Shown here: positions 56,343-64,000 of the stretch, in pieces
How the letters are laid out: each line of letters opens with the position of its first letter
How positions within the stretch are numbered: the stretch's first letter is position 1
Assembly: GCA_002929055.1 (NCBI GenBank)
Contig: PERY01000002.1
Span: 181,730-245,729 of the forward strand
DNA length: 64,000 nt
Source of the DNA: Methylocystis sp.
Lineage (GTDB): Bacteria > Pseudomonadota > Alphaproteobacteria > Rhizobiales > Beijerinckiaceae
Direction of reading: 5' to 3'
Translations under genes and position numbers: made by a program
The notes under the pieces: model-generated
Told to the model about the DNA's origin: nothing
Seen by the model: only the letters and a program-made list of their open reading frames with translations
Databases searched by the model: none

Positions 56343-57500
56343 ATGCCGCACCTGCTCTTCCATTACATTTTCAAGCGCGTGGGCTTCAACGTCCTCGTGG
56401 TGCAGCTCGCCCTGTCGGTCCCGGTGGTGCTCTCCTACCTGCTTTATCAACTGCCGCCGGCCGCCGTGCGCGGCGGGCTGGTGATTCCCGCGCTCGTCGG
56501 CGTCACGCCGACCGTGGCCTATGTCACGCTGCCTATGGCCATCGGCGTCGCGACGGCGCTGGAGTTCTCGCGCATGGCGAGCGAAGGCATGGTCGCGGTG
56601 CTCTACGCCTTGCGGCTTTCCGTGTGGTCGATCTGCCGGCCGGCGCTGTCGCTCGCGGGCGGCATCGTCATTCTCGGCTATATCCTCGCCAATTTCGTCG
56701 CGCCTCATTATTCGAGCTACATGCAGGACGTTCTCAACGTCGTGAACAATTCGCTCAACCACCGCATGCTCGACGCGGCGCGTTTCTACACCTTCTCCAA
56801 CGGCGTTAAGACGCTCTACATCGAGCGCTGGGTGACGCCCGACATCGCCGCCAATCTCTTCGTGCGGCAGATCTCCATCGAGAAGATGCAGGAGGAGACG
56901 ATCACCGCCGCGCGCGCCGAGTTCCGCCGCAACGAGTCGGGCGTGATCGTCGCTCTGTCGAACGGCAGCATCCAGACGCGCTCGCTCACCAGCAACGACG
57001 TGCGCCTCGCCAATTTCGACGAATATGCGATGGCGCTGCCGATGCAGGGCAGCAGCGGGCTACCGGACCGCGGCTGGAAAGGCGTCTACGAACTTTCCGC
57101 CGGCGCCTTCCTGACCAGCCGCGACCTCGCCAAGGCCGACGCGCGCCAGCAGGGGGAATGGATGGCGGAGGCGGCCAAGCGCTTCGGCGTGCCGATGCTC
57201 GCCCTCGCCCATACGCTGCTCGCCATGGCGCTGGTGCTCGCCTTCGGCAACATTACCGGCCGGCGCGGCGCGGCGGGCGGCCTCACCATCATCGCGATTC
57301 CGGCTGTTCACATAGCCTTTCTGGTCGCGCTCGAGTCTCTGCTGCGCATCAGCGCGTGGTTTTCAATCGTGTTGCTCGCCGCCGTCGCAGCCGAAATCGC
57401 GCTGTCGATATGGCTGATCGCGCGGCTCAACTACAGCCCGCGCCCAAGGCCCTTCGACGCCTATGCGCCGCATGAGGGCTACGCCGCGCCCGTCGCCTGA
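56343..57500 (+). CDS. LptF/LptG (YjgP/YjgQ) family permease, single copy
   Basis: The 385-aa protein has the LptF/G layout: an N-terminal helix pair (LLFHYIFKRVGFNVLVVQLAL), two more helices with ALEFSRMASEGMVAVLYALRLS (the ER/cytoplasmic coupling-helix region), and a periplasmic beta-jellyroll (about 145-265). Two C-terminal helices follow (RFGVPMLALAHTLLAMALVLAFG, then IAIPAVHIAFLVALESLLR). LptF and LptG normally form a pair with LptB2 to extract LPS. Here it stands alone in a polysaccharide locus, so it could be an LPS or capsule exporter part. It overlaps the end of the ABC ATPase gene by 22 bases, convergently. Confidence 0.85.
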   Translation: MPHLLFHYIFKRVGFNVLVVQLALSVPVVLSYLLYQLPPAAVRGGLVIPALVGVTPTVAYVTLPMAIGVATALEFSRMASEGMVAVLYALRLSVWSICRPALSLAGGIVILGYILANFVAPHYSSYMQDVLNVVNNSLNHRMLDAARFYTFSNGVKTLYIERWVTPDIAANLFVRQISIEKMQEETITAARAEFRRNESGVIVALSNGSIQTRSLTSNDVRLANFDEYAMALPMQGSSGLPDRGWKGVYELSAGAFLTSRDLAKADARQQGEWMAEAAKRFGVPMLALAHTLLAMALVLAFGNITGRRGAAGGLTIIAIPAVHIAFLVALESLLRISAWFSIVLLAAVAAEIALSIWLIARLNYSPRPRPFDAYAPHEGYAAPVA

Positions 57501-58240
57501 TTTTCCTCGGCGATCATCGCGGCGCGATAGTCGGCGATGATTCTGGCGGGCTCGCCGATTTCCCTCACCACGCCATTCTCCAGCCAGAGCACGCGGTCGC
57601 ACAGATTCTGCAGGAAGTTCAGGTCGTGCGAAACCATCAGAATCGTGCCGTTGCGGCTGAACTCGGCGATGTATCTTTCGCATTTGCGTTGAAAGAGTTC
57701 GTCGCCCACGGACAGCGCCTCATCCACGATCAGCACGTCGGCGTCGGCGTGGGCGCAGATGGCGAAGGCCACGCGGGCGATCATGCCCATCGAATAGGTG
57801 CGCATCGGCTGCTCGAAAAAGGAGCCGATCTCGGCGAAGGCGGCGATGTCCTCGATGCGCTCGTCGACTTCCTTGCGCGAGAGGCCGAGAATGGCGGCGC
57901 CGATGCGGGCGTTCTCACGCCCGGTGAGCAAACCGTCGAAGCCGGAGCCGAGCGCAAGGATGGGCGCGATGCGCCCGCCGACCGTGAACTCGCCCCTGGT
58001 GGGGAAGGTGATGCCGCACAGAATCTGCAGCAGCGTCGTCTTGCCCGCGCCATTGCGGCCGACGATGCCGACGCGCTCGCCCTTGTTGACCGTGAAGTTC
58101 ACGTCGTTGAGCACCCACTTCTCCTTGTAGAATTTCTTCCACAAGCCAAAGAGGACTTGCTTGAGCTGGTCGTTCTGATGCGCGTAGAGCTGAAACGCCT
58201 TTCCGACGCCCGAGCAGCGGATGGAGGGCTCAGATGACAT
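57479..58240 (-). CDS. Polysaccharide ABC exporter ATPase (Wzt/KpsT/TagH type)
   Basis: The 253-aa ATPase (ATG 58240, MSSEPSIRC) energises export of a surface polysaccharide. Motifs are Walker A VGRNGAGKTTLLQIL, the Q-loop region, a polysaccharide-exporter signature with TYSMGMIARVAFAI in place of the classic LSGGQ, Walker B ADVLIVDEALSVGDE, and the H-loop MVSHDLNFL. It lacks the extra C-terminal sugar-binding domain of some Wzt proteins. Its start overlaps the permease stop by 11 bases. Confidence 0.92.
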   Translation of the reverse strand: MSSEPSIRCSGVGKAFQLYAHQNDQLKQVLFGLWKKFYKEKWVLNDVNFTVNKGERVGIVGRNGAGKTTLLQILCGITFPTRGEFTVGGRIAPILALGSGFDGLLTGRENARIGAAILGLSRKEVDERIEDIAAFAEIGSFFEQPMRTYSMGMIARVAFAICAHADADVLIVDEALSVGDELFQRKCERYIAEFSRNGTILMVSHDLNFLQNLCDRVLWLENGVVREIGEPARIIADYRAAMIAEENQATGAA

Positions 58241-59054
58241 CGACGATGACCGCCTTGTACCGCATGAAAAATCTGTAGCCGCCGAGGAAGGCCGCATAAG
58301 AGACGGCGACGAGGGCGAGATAGCCGACGACGTTCGGAATCTCGCCGTCGAGCGCGACTGCCCGCAGCATCTCGATATAATCGCCGACGACATTGAGGCG
58401 CAGCCAGACGGCCGCCGAGGGCGCCATCTGCGCGATCTGGTCCACGCGATAGAAGATCGGCGTTGCGAACATCAGCACCGGCACGATCGACGCCATGATA
58501 TGCGCCACGTCGCGCGTGAAGGCGCCGAGCGCCATCAGGAACCAGACGACGCCGAGGATGAACAGGAAGAACGGAATCACCAGAAGCGGCGTAAGGACGA
58601 TGGTGAGCGGCACCGAACCGGCGGTGAGCAGGCGAAAGGCGATATAGACGCCAAAGGCCACGCCCGCATAGGTGAAGGCGCGGATCGTCGCTGTCCAGGC
58701 GATGGTCTCGCTGGGGAAGATGGAGCGCTTGACGAAATTCACATGCTCGTGAAGCAGCACCGGCGCGCGGTAGGCAAGCTCGCTGAACAGGTTGAAGACA
58801 ATGAGCCCGATGAAGATGCCGCTGGCGTAATCCGTGATGCTCATGCCGGCTGATAGCTGCGGCACGGTGATCGAAAAGAGCGTCGTGTAAGTCAGGAGCA
58901 TGATGAGCGGCGACAGCACCGCCCAGGCCGGGCCGAGGAGCGAGCCGCGAAACCGCGATATGAATTCACGCCGCACCACGGCGCGGATGAGCTCCCGGTG
59001 CCGCCAGGCCCTCTCGAAAGGCGCGACATATTCGGCGGGGATGGAAGCGAGCAA
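58230..59054 (-). CDS. Polysaccharide ABC exporter permease (ABC-2 type)
   Basis: The 274-aa permease pairs with the ATPase that overlaps it. It has an N-terminal cytoplasmic coupling segment (VVRREFISRFRGSLLGPAWAVLSPL, typical of KpsM/Wzm) and about six membrane helices. The product starts with TTG at 59054, preceded by AGGA 10 bases away, and no better ATG was found. The lipid-linked glycan is presumed, not shown. Confidence 0.9.
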   Translation of the reverse strand: MLASIPAEYVAPFERAWRHRELIRAVVRREFISRFRGSLLGPAWAVLSPLIMLLTYTTLFSITVPQLSAGMSITDYASGIFIGLIVFNLFSELAYRAPVLLHEHVNFVKRSIFPSETIAWTATIRAFTYAGVAFGVYIAFRLLTAGSVPLTIVLTPLLVIPFFLFILGVVWFLMALGAFTRDVAHIMASIVPVLMFATPIFYRVDQIAQMAPSAAVWLRLNVVGDYIEMLRAVALDGEIPNVVGYLALVAVSYAAFLGGYRFFMRYKAVIVDVI

Positions 59055-59195
59055 CGGGCGAGACGTCCTTTGACGAGAGCGCCGCCGGGGCGCGGATCGC
59101 CCCGCATAGACCAGTTTGGCCGCCCCTGTGTCAATGGCGGGGCTTAACCGTCGCCGCGCATGGCGTATAATCCGCCTTTAGAAGCAGGAGCGGAG

Positions 59196-60689
59196 ATGCT
59201 GACGCGAAGGCAGACGATTGCGCGACTGGGGGCGACCGGCGCGGCGCTGGCGCTGCCCCGCGCGCCCGAGGCCAGTGAGGCGCCCGACTACGCCCTCCCG
59301 GACTGGACCGGCGACAGCGCCGTTCCGATGCATGCGATCCGCGACGGCGCCTGGGACCGGCCCCTGCCCGCGCCAGAGCGGCGCGTCGAGATCGCGATCG
59401 TCGGCGGGGGTCTGGCCGGACTTTCCGCGGCGGCGCTCCTGAGCGAGCGTGACCTGCTCCTTTTCGAGCGCGAGCGCGAGACCGGCGGGGTGGCGCGCGG
59501 GGGACGCTGGCGGGACGTCGACTACGCTCTCGGCTCGGCCTATTTCGTCGATCTGACCGAGCCCTACGGCGCCTTTTACGACATGCTGGGCGTCGCGCCG
59601 CGCCCGGTTCCGGAGCCAGTCGATCGACTGCTCGATCCCGGCGGCTCCGACCGGCTCAGGGGCGAGTTGCGCAAACCGCACGCCGAATTTCTGAACCTGA
59701 TCGCAAAGCTCGTCGCGAGCGGGGATTTCCCGGATCTGCCAATCGAGGCGGCGCCCGCGGCCGCCCTTGCGCTCGACCGCATGACGCTTGCCGATTTCCT
59801 GCGGCGCGAGCATGTCGACCCGCGCCTCCTCGACTTCATCGACGTCTACTGCCTCTCGGCGATGGGCGCGCCCGCGGCGGAAGTGTCGGCTTATGCGGGA
59901 CTGAATTTCCTCTCGGAGTTCGCGGGAAAAATCCACGCCCTTCCCGGCGGCAACGCGGCGCTGGCGCGGGCGATGTTGGCGCGCATCGACAGGGCGGGCG
60001 CGGGGCGGATCGTCTCCAACGCCGCCGTCTTCGCGATAGAGCCCTCGGAAGGCGGCGAGGCCCGCGTCGGCTGGTTCGACGCGACGAACCCCGGGGAAGC
60101 GCATTGCATCTCGGCGCGCTGGGTCGTGGTCGCCGCGCCATATTTCTTCGCCGCGCGCATCCTGCGCGGCGCAGGGACCGCCGCCGTGCGGATGCGAAGT
60201 CTGCGGCAGGGCAGCTTTCTCGTGGCGAATTGCTGTTTCGAGGGGCGGACGCCGGCCGGCCCCTACGACAGCTGGGCGCCGGGCGCCCGCGCGTTCACGG
60301 ATGCGGTGGATGCAACCGCGGCATTGCCGCCGGAGCGGCGGCCGAAGGACCATAACGTCCTGACGGTCTATGCGCCGTTCCGCGATCCGGGCCTCGGGCG
60401 CGCGCAACTCCTCGCAGGCGACCGCGCGGCGCTGGCTGCGCCCATCATCGCCGAGCTTCGCGCGCTCATGCCGGACGCCTTCTCACAGGCGCGGCTCGCC
60501 GAGGTGCGCCTCACGCGCTGGGGCCACCACCATCTCATCGCCGCTCCGGGAACGATCGAGGCGATGCGGACGACGCCCAAGAGATTCGGCAATGTCCTGC
60601 TCGCGCATTCCGACGGCCAGGGGATGCCCGCCGTCGAAAGCGCGATCATGGAGGCGCATCGCGCGGTTGCGACGATCAAGGCCGGGTGA
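59196..60689 (+). CDS. Tat-exported FAD-dependent amine-oxidase-like oxidoreductase
   Basis: The 497-aa protein has a twin-arginine signal (TRRQTIARLGATGAALALP) and a FAD-binding Rossmann motif (IAIVGGGLAGLSAAALLSE, about residues 67-85). Its last part has VLLAHSDGQGMPAVESAIM, which matches the FAD-binding end of flavin amine oxidases and phytoene-desaturase-like enzymes. The ATG at 59196 is preferred over 59160 because AGGAG lies 5 bases upstream and the Tat motif starts there. The substrate is unknown. It ends one base before the convergent DUF4105 gene. Confidence 0.85.
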   Translation: MLTRRQTIARLGATGAALALPRAPEASEAPDYALPDWTGDSAVPMHAIRDGAWDRPLPAPERRVEIAIVGGGLAGLSAAALLSERDLLLFERERETGGVARGGRWRDVDYALGSAYFVDLTEPYGAFYDMLGVAPRPVPEPVDRLLDPGGSDRLRGELRKPHAEFLNLIAKLVASGDFPDLPIEAAPAAALALDRMTLADFLRREHVDPRLLDFIDVYCLSAMGAPAAEVSAYAGLNFLSEFAGKIHALPGGNAALARAMLARIDRAGAGRIVSNAAVFAIEPSEGGEARVGWFDATNPGEAHCISARWVVVAAPYFFAARILRGAGTAAVRMRSLRQGSFLVANCCFEGRTPAGPYDSWAPGARAFTDAVDATAALPPERRPKDHNVLTVYAPFRDPGLGRAQLLAGDRAALAAPIIAELRALMPDAFSQARLAEVRLTRWGHHHLIAAPGTIEAMRTTPKRFGNVLLAHSDGQGMPAVESAIMEAHRAVATIKAG

Positions 60690-60690
60690 C

Positions 60691-61704
60691 TCAAAACCGC
60701 CGGCGGATGAAGTCGGAATATGGCTCGCCGCGCAGATCGCCCGCCTCCTTCGAAAGCTCGGTGATCACCGCCCCCTGCTTCGTCTCCGCGAGCGGCTTGG
60801 CGCGGGAGATGGAGCCAAGATCGTAGAGATAGTCCGGCAGACGGCCGCTCACGAGGATGCGCCAGTCGAGCGGCAGCGCGTCGCCGACCACATGCCTCGC
60901 GAGGATCACGTCGGTCGTCGTGCAGTTCGTCGTGAGCGTATTGTAAAACATCGGCGCCTCAATGAGGCGCCGCGCAAGACCGACATATTGCTCGAAGAAC
61001 GCCCTGACCCGCGGCGGCTTGGCCGCGAGGCGGTAGAGGCTGACGGTCTCGCCGCGGAAATTCGCCCGCACCTTGGCGACGTCGGCTTCGTCGGCCGCCA
61101 CCAGAACGAGATTGTCCTTGCGGAAGGCGGAGGCGATGGGGTCGTAGATCTCGCCGTTTACGCGTCGCACCTCGACCGACATGGCGAGTTGGCCCTCGCC
61201 TTTGAAACCGAAGCTCAGAAAAACATGGGCGATGTTGGGATTGCCCCAGACCGAGGTGAAGAGGTCGAGGCTCTCCAGATTGGAGAGATGATACCGCCGC
61301 GTCTCCCAATGGGGCTTCGCCGCATCGGCGCCGGTCCAGTCGAAATCGCGGACGTTCTCGACGGTTATGTTGTCGCCCTCGATGCGGATGACCGGCAGGC
61401 GCGCGACATCGGGCGCCCAGTCCTTGTGTTCGGCGGGGACAATCGTGCTCCACCAGCCGATGAGCAGGGCGCCAAGACCTGCGACGGCGGCCCAATGGGC
61501 GACGCGGCTGCGATAAAGCAGCAGCGCGACAGCCGCCGCTGCGAAGGCCAAAGCGCTTGAGGCGGCGAGAGCGATACGCAGCGCATGCGGCTGCTGCGGC
61601 CCCTGATAGAAGATCGCGCCGAAGCTCCATGCGCCCGCGAGCAGGAGCATGAGCGCGAGCACGGCGCGCGCCAGAAAGCCGCCGACCTTCAACATTGCAT
61701 TCAC
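60691..61704 (-). CDS. DUF4105 membrane protein
   Basis: The 337-aa protein has three N-terminal hydrophobic segments (about residues 10-32, 43-62 and 70-90) and then a large periplasmic domain. The domain contains SFGFKGEGQLAMSVEVRR, EQYVGLARRL and FYNTLTTNCTTTDVILARH, patterns of DUF4105. The NCTT cysteine resembles the catalytic Cys of papain-like domains. DUF4105 proteins have been linked to lipoprotein N-acylation in other phyla; that is recalled, not verified, and function here is unproven. It lies downstream of glmS on the same strand. Confidence 0.8.
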   Translation of the reverse strand: MNAMLKVGGFLARAVLALMLLLAGAWSFGAIFYQGPQQPHALRIALAASSALAFAAAAVALLLYRSRVAHWAAVAGLGALLIGWWSTIVPAEHKDWAPDVARLPVIRIEGDNITVENVRDFDWTGADAAKPHWETRRYHLSNLESLDLFTSVWGNPNIAHVFLSFGFKGEGQLAMSVEVRRVNGEIYDPIASAFRKDNLVLVAADEADVAKVRANFRGETVSLYRLAAKPPRVRAFFEQYVGLARRLIEAPMFYNTLTTNCTTTDVILARHVVGDALPLDWRILVSGRLPDYLYDLGSISRAKPLAETKQGAVITELSKEAGDLRGEPYSDFIRRRF

Positions 61705-61785
61705 AGTCCCGGCGCGGCGGGGAAAGGCCCGCCGCCGCGTTCAAGGCTCTTTATGCCGTCTGCGCAGCCGAAGGCAAAGTCGCGC

Positions 61786-63615
61786 CTACTCCACCGTCAC
61801 GCTCTTGGCCAGATTGCGCGGCTGATCCACGTCTTTGCCCATGAAGACGGCGACGTGATAGGCGAGGAGCTGCACGATCACGGCGTAGACGATCGCCGCG
61901 AACGGGCCGGAAACCTCCTCCGGCAATTCGACGAAGCCAGCAAGCTCCGCCGCCGCCTCCTCTTTCGCCCTGGGCGAGCCGATCAGGATCAGATGGCCGC
62001 CGCGCGCCGCGACCTCCTGAAGGTTGGAAACGGTCTTTTCGAGGCTCGCGTCCGGCGGCGCGAGAACGATGACCGGCATGGCGTAGTCGATCAGCGCGAT
62101 GGGGCCATGCTTGAGTTCGCCCGCCGCATAGCCTTCCGCGTGAATGTAGGAGAGCTCCTTGAGCTTGAGCGCCCCCTCCATCGCGAGCGGAAAGGCGGGG
62201 CCGCGGCCCAGATACAGCACGCTCGAGGCGCGGGCGACGTCGCGCGCGACGGGCTCGATCTGCGCCTCGCGGTTGAGCGCGTCGGCCATCTGTCCAGGGG
62301 CGGCCACGAGTTCGGAGACGAGCGCACGCTCCTGCTCCTTCGTCAGCACGCCCCGGGCGCGGCCCAGCGCCAGCGCGATGCATGCGAAGACCGCGAGTTG
62401 GCAGGTATAGGCCTTGGTCGAGGCGACGCCGATCTCCGGGCCGGCCAGCGTCTTGGCCACTGTGTGGCTCTCGCGGGCGATGGTCGAGGTTTCGACATTG
62501 ACGATGGAGAGCACGTGCTGCCCGTGATCCTTGGCGTAGCGCAGCGCGGCCAGCGTGTCGGCCGTCTCGCCCGACTGCGAGACGACGATCATCAGCCCGC
62601 CCTCGGGCAGCGGCGGGTCGCGGTAGCGGAACTCCGAAGCGATGTCGATCTCGACCGGCAGGCGCGCGAACCGCTCCAGCCAGTAGCGCGCGACGAGGCC
62701 CGCGTAATAGGCGGTGCCGCAGGCGGAGATGGTGACGCGCGAGAGCTTCAGCGGGTCGAAGGTCAGTTCGAAGGGCAGGCGCACCGTGCCTTCCGCGAGA
62801 TCGAGGTAATGCGCGAGCGTGCGGCCGACGACTTCGGGCTGCTCGTGAATTTCCTTGGCCATGAAGTGGCGGTAATTGCCTTTGTCGACCAGGAAGGAGC
62901 CGGTCTGAAGCGGCTGGCGGCGGCGCTCCACCGGATTGTCGGCGGCGTCGAAAAAGGTCGTACCCTCGCGGCGCAGCGCCACCCAGTCGCCCTCGTCGAG
63001 ATAGGCGATGGAGGTTGCGAAGGGCGCGAGCGCCAGCGCGTCGGAGCCGAGATAGGCGCCCTCGTCGCTCCAGCCGACAGCAAGCGGCGAGCCGCGCCGC
63101 GCGCCGATGAGAAGGTCAGGCTCGTGGTCGAAGAGAAAGGCCAGCGCGAAGGCGCCCTTGAGCCGCTTCAGCGCCGCCGCAACCGCCTTCTCCGGCGTCG
63201 CGCCGGCGTTCAGCCCGTCGGCGACGAGATGGGCGACGACCTCCGAGTCCGTCTCCGACGTGAATTTGTGCCCCTTGGCTGTCAGCTCCTCGCGCAGCTC
63301 CCGGAAATTCTCGATGATGCCGTTATGCACGACGGCGACTCGGCTGTTCGCGTGGGGATGGGCGTTCGTTTCATTGGGCTTGCCATGCGTCGCCCAGCGC
63401 GTGTGGCCGATGCCGACGTGCCCCTTGTGCGGTGAGCCGGCGAGTTTCTCCTCGAGATTTTTCAGCTTTCCGCTCGCCCGCAGGCGGGTGAGCCGCCCCT
63501 CTTCCAGCGTCGCTATGCCGGCGGAATCATAGCCGCGATATTCGAGACGCTTCAGCGCTTCGACGAGCTGGCCCGCAACAGGGCCCTTGCCGAGAATTCC
63601 CACAATGCCGCACAT
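61786..63615 (-). CDS. glmS: Glucosamine-6-phosphate synthase GlmS
   Basis: GlmS converts fructose-6-phosphate and glutamine to glucosamine-6-phosphate, the first step to UDP-GlcNAc for peptidoglycan and lipid A. The 609-aa length is standard. The ATG at 63615 gives MCGIVGILG with the catalytic Cys exposed at residue 2 and a GGAGG site upstream. The N-terminal class II glutaminase has GYDSAGIAT and GHTRWATHGKPNETNAHPH; two SIS domains follow, with SACGTAYYAGLV and VVSQSGETADTL. It lies downstream of glmU, a common pairing. Confidence 0.97.
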   Translation of the reverse strand: MCGIVGILGKGPVAGQLVEALKRLEYRGYDSAGIATLEEGRLTRLRASGKLKNLEEKLAGSPHKGHVGIGHTRWATHGKPNETNAHPHANSRVAVVHNGIIENFRELREELTAKGHKFTSETDSEVVAHLVADGLNAGATPEKAVAAALKRLKGAFALAFLFDHEPDLLIGARRGSPLAVGWSDEGAYLGSDALALAPFATSIAYLDEGDWVALRREGTTFFDAADNPVERRRQPLQTGSFLVDKGNYRHFMAKEIHEQPEVVGRTLAHYLDLAEGTVRLPFELTFDPLKLSRVTISACGTAYYAGLVARYWLERFARLPVEIDIASEFRYRDPPLPEGGLMIVVSQSGETADTLAALRYAKDHGQHVLSIVNVETSTIARESHTVAKTLAGPEIGVASTKAYTCQLAVFACIALALGRARGVLTKEQERALVSELVAAPGQMADALNREAQIEPVARDVARASSVLYLGRGPAFPLAMEGALKLKELSYIHAEGYAAGELKHGPIALIDYAMPVIVLAPPDASLEKTVSNLQEVAARGGHLILIGSPRAKEEAAAELAGFVELPEEVSGPFAAIVYAVIVQLLAYHVAVFMGKDVDQPRNLAKSVTVE

Positions 63616-63712
63616 GACGACCTCCGAGAGCAAAGTAGCAAGAGAGCCGCCAAAAGCGGATGAGGGCAAAGAACGACTTCAAACGATCATGCACATGCTC
63701 AACGGCGTCACA

Positions 63713-64000
<288 letters not shown>

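Noticed and set aside
61714..61735. Hairpin between glmS and the DUF4105 gene as a terminator
   Set aside because: The stem is imperfect with ambiguous register and no T-run follows on either strand, so I left it out of the feature list.

Overview
The window is GC-rich, densely coding alphaproteobacterial chromosome. The gene order ftsZ-ftsA-ftsQ-ddl-murB-murC-murG-ftsW-murD-mraY-murF-murE-ftsI-ftsL-rsmH, a long-tailed FtsZ (574 aa), lpxC and bamD beside ftsZ, a FixJ-like regulator and an Omp25/Omp31-type barrel all point to Hyphomicrobiales (Rhizobiales). Two SmbP-like periplasmic metal-binding proteins and a PHA-system protein would suit a Methylocystis/Methylosinus-type methanotroph, but that genus-level guess is inference only.

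Layout. (1) 1-13 kb: a type II secretion system split into several transcription units: gspG-gspK (+), gspD (-), a short prepilin peptidase gspO (+), gspE-F-H-I-J (-), a DUF1190-like secreted protein (+) and gspL-M-C/N-like (+). Directly downstream, at 13.0-14.7 kb, lies an unusual secreted protein that joins a DUF3300 domain, a Gly/Pro/Arg-rich repeat tract and a C-terminal peptidase S74 (intramolecular chaperone) domain. (2) 14.8-16.4 kb: a PHA-system protein, an unknown ORF and an orphan FixJ-like regulator with a degenerate receiver. (3) 16.5-20.5 kb: aromatic amino acid genes (tyrC, hisC, chorismate mutase), with a VapC-type toxin and a non-classical antitoxin inserted on the opposite strand between hisC and the mutase. 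(4) 20.5-25.2 kb: recN, an alpha/beta hydrolase, a bamD without a lipobox cysteine, and lpxC. (5) 25.4-45.6 kb: the dcw cell-division and peptidoglycan cluster on the minus strand, with tight ATGA-type overlaps. It contains an extra polytopic membrane protein between ddl and murB and an inverted pair of REP-like elements between murB and murC. No mraZ precedes rsmH. (6) 45.9-52.7 kb: RNase P RNA (rnpB), two tandem SmbP-like genes, a membrane protein, priA, an acidic/His-rich secreted protein, hrcA and an outer-membrane barrel. (7) 52.9-59.1 kb: a surface-polysaccharide locus with two paralogous GT4-like glycosyltransferases, one more glycosyltransferase, a lone LptF/LptG-like permease and an ABC-2 exporter (ATPase plus permease). 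(8) 59.2-64.0 kb: a Tat-exported FAD oxidoreductase, a DUF4105 membrane protein, glmS and the 3' end of glmU.

The genes are strongly biased toward envelope building. glmS/glmU make UDP-GlcNAc, the mur/mraY genes turn it into lipid-linked peptidoglycan precursor, fts genes place and polymerise it at the septum, lpxC commits UDP-GlcNAc derivatives to lipid A, bamD serves outer-membrane protein assembly, the ABC exporter and glycosyltransferases add surface glycan, and the T2SS exports folded proteins.

No tRNA, rRNA, CRISPR array, prophage or IS transposase was seen. The best candidates for undescribed biology are the DUF3300-S74 protein next to the T2SS, the operator-controlled toxin-antitoxin pair, and the lone LptF/G-like protein paired with an ABC-2 exporter.
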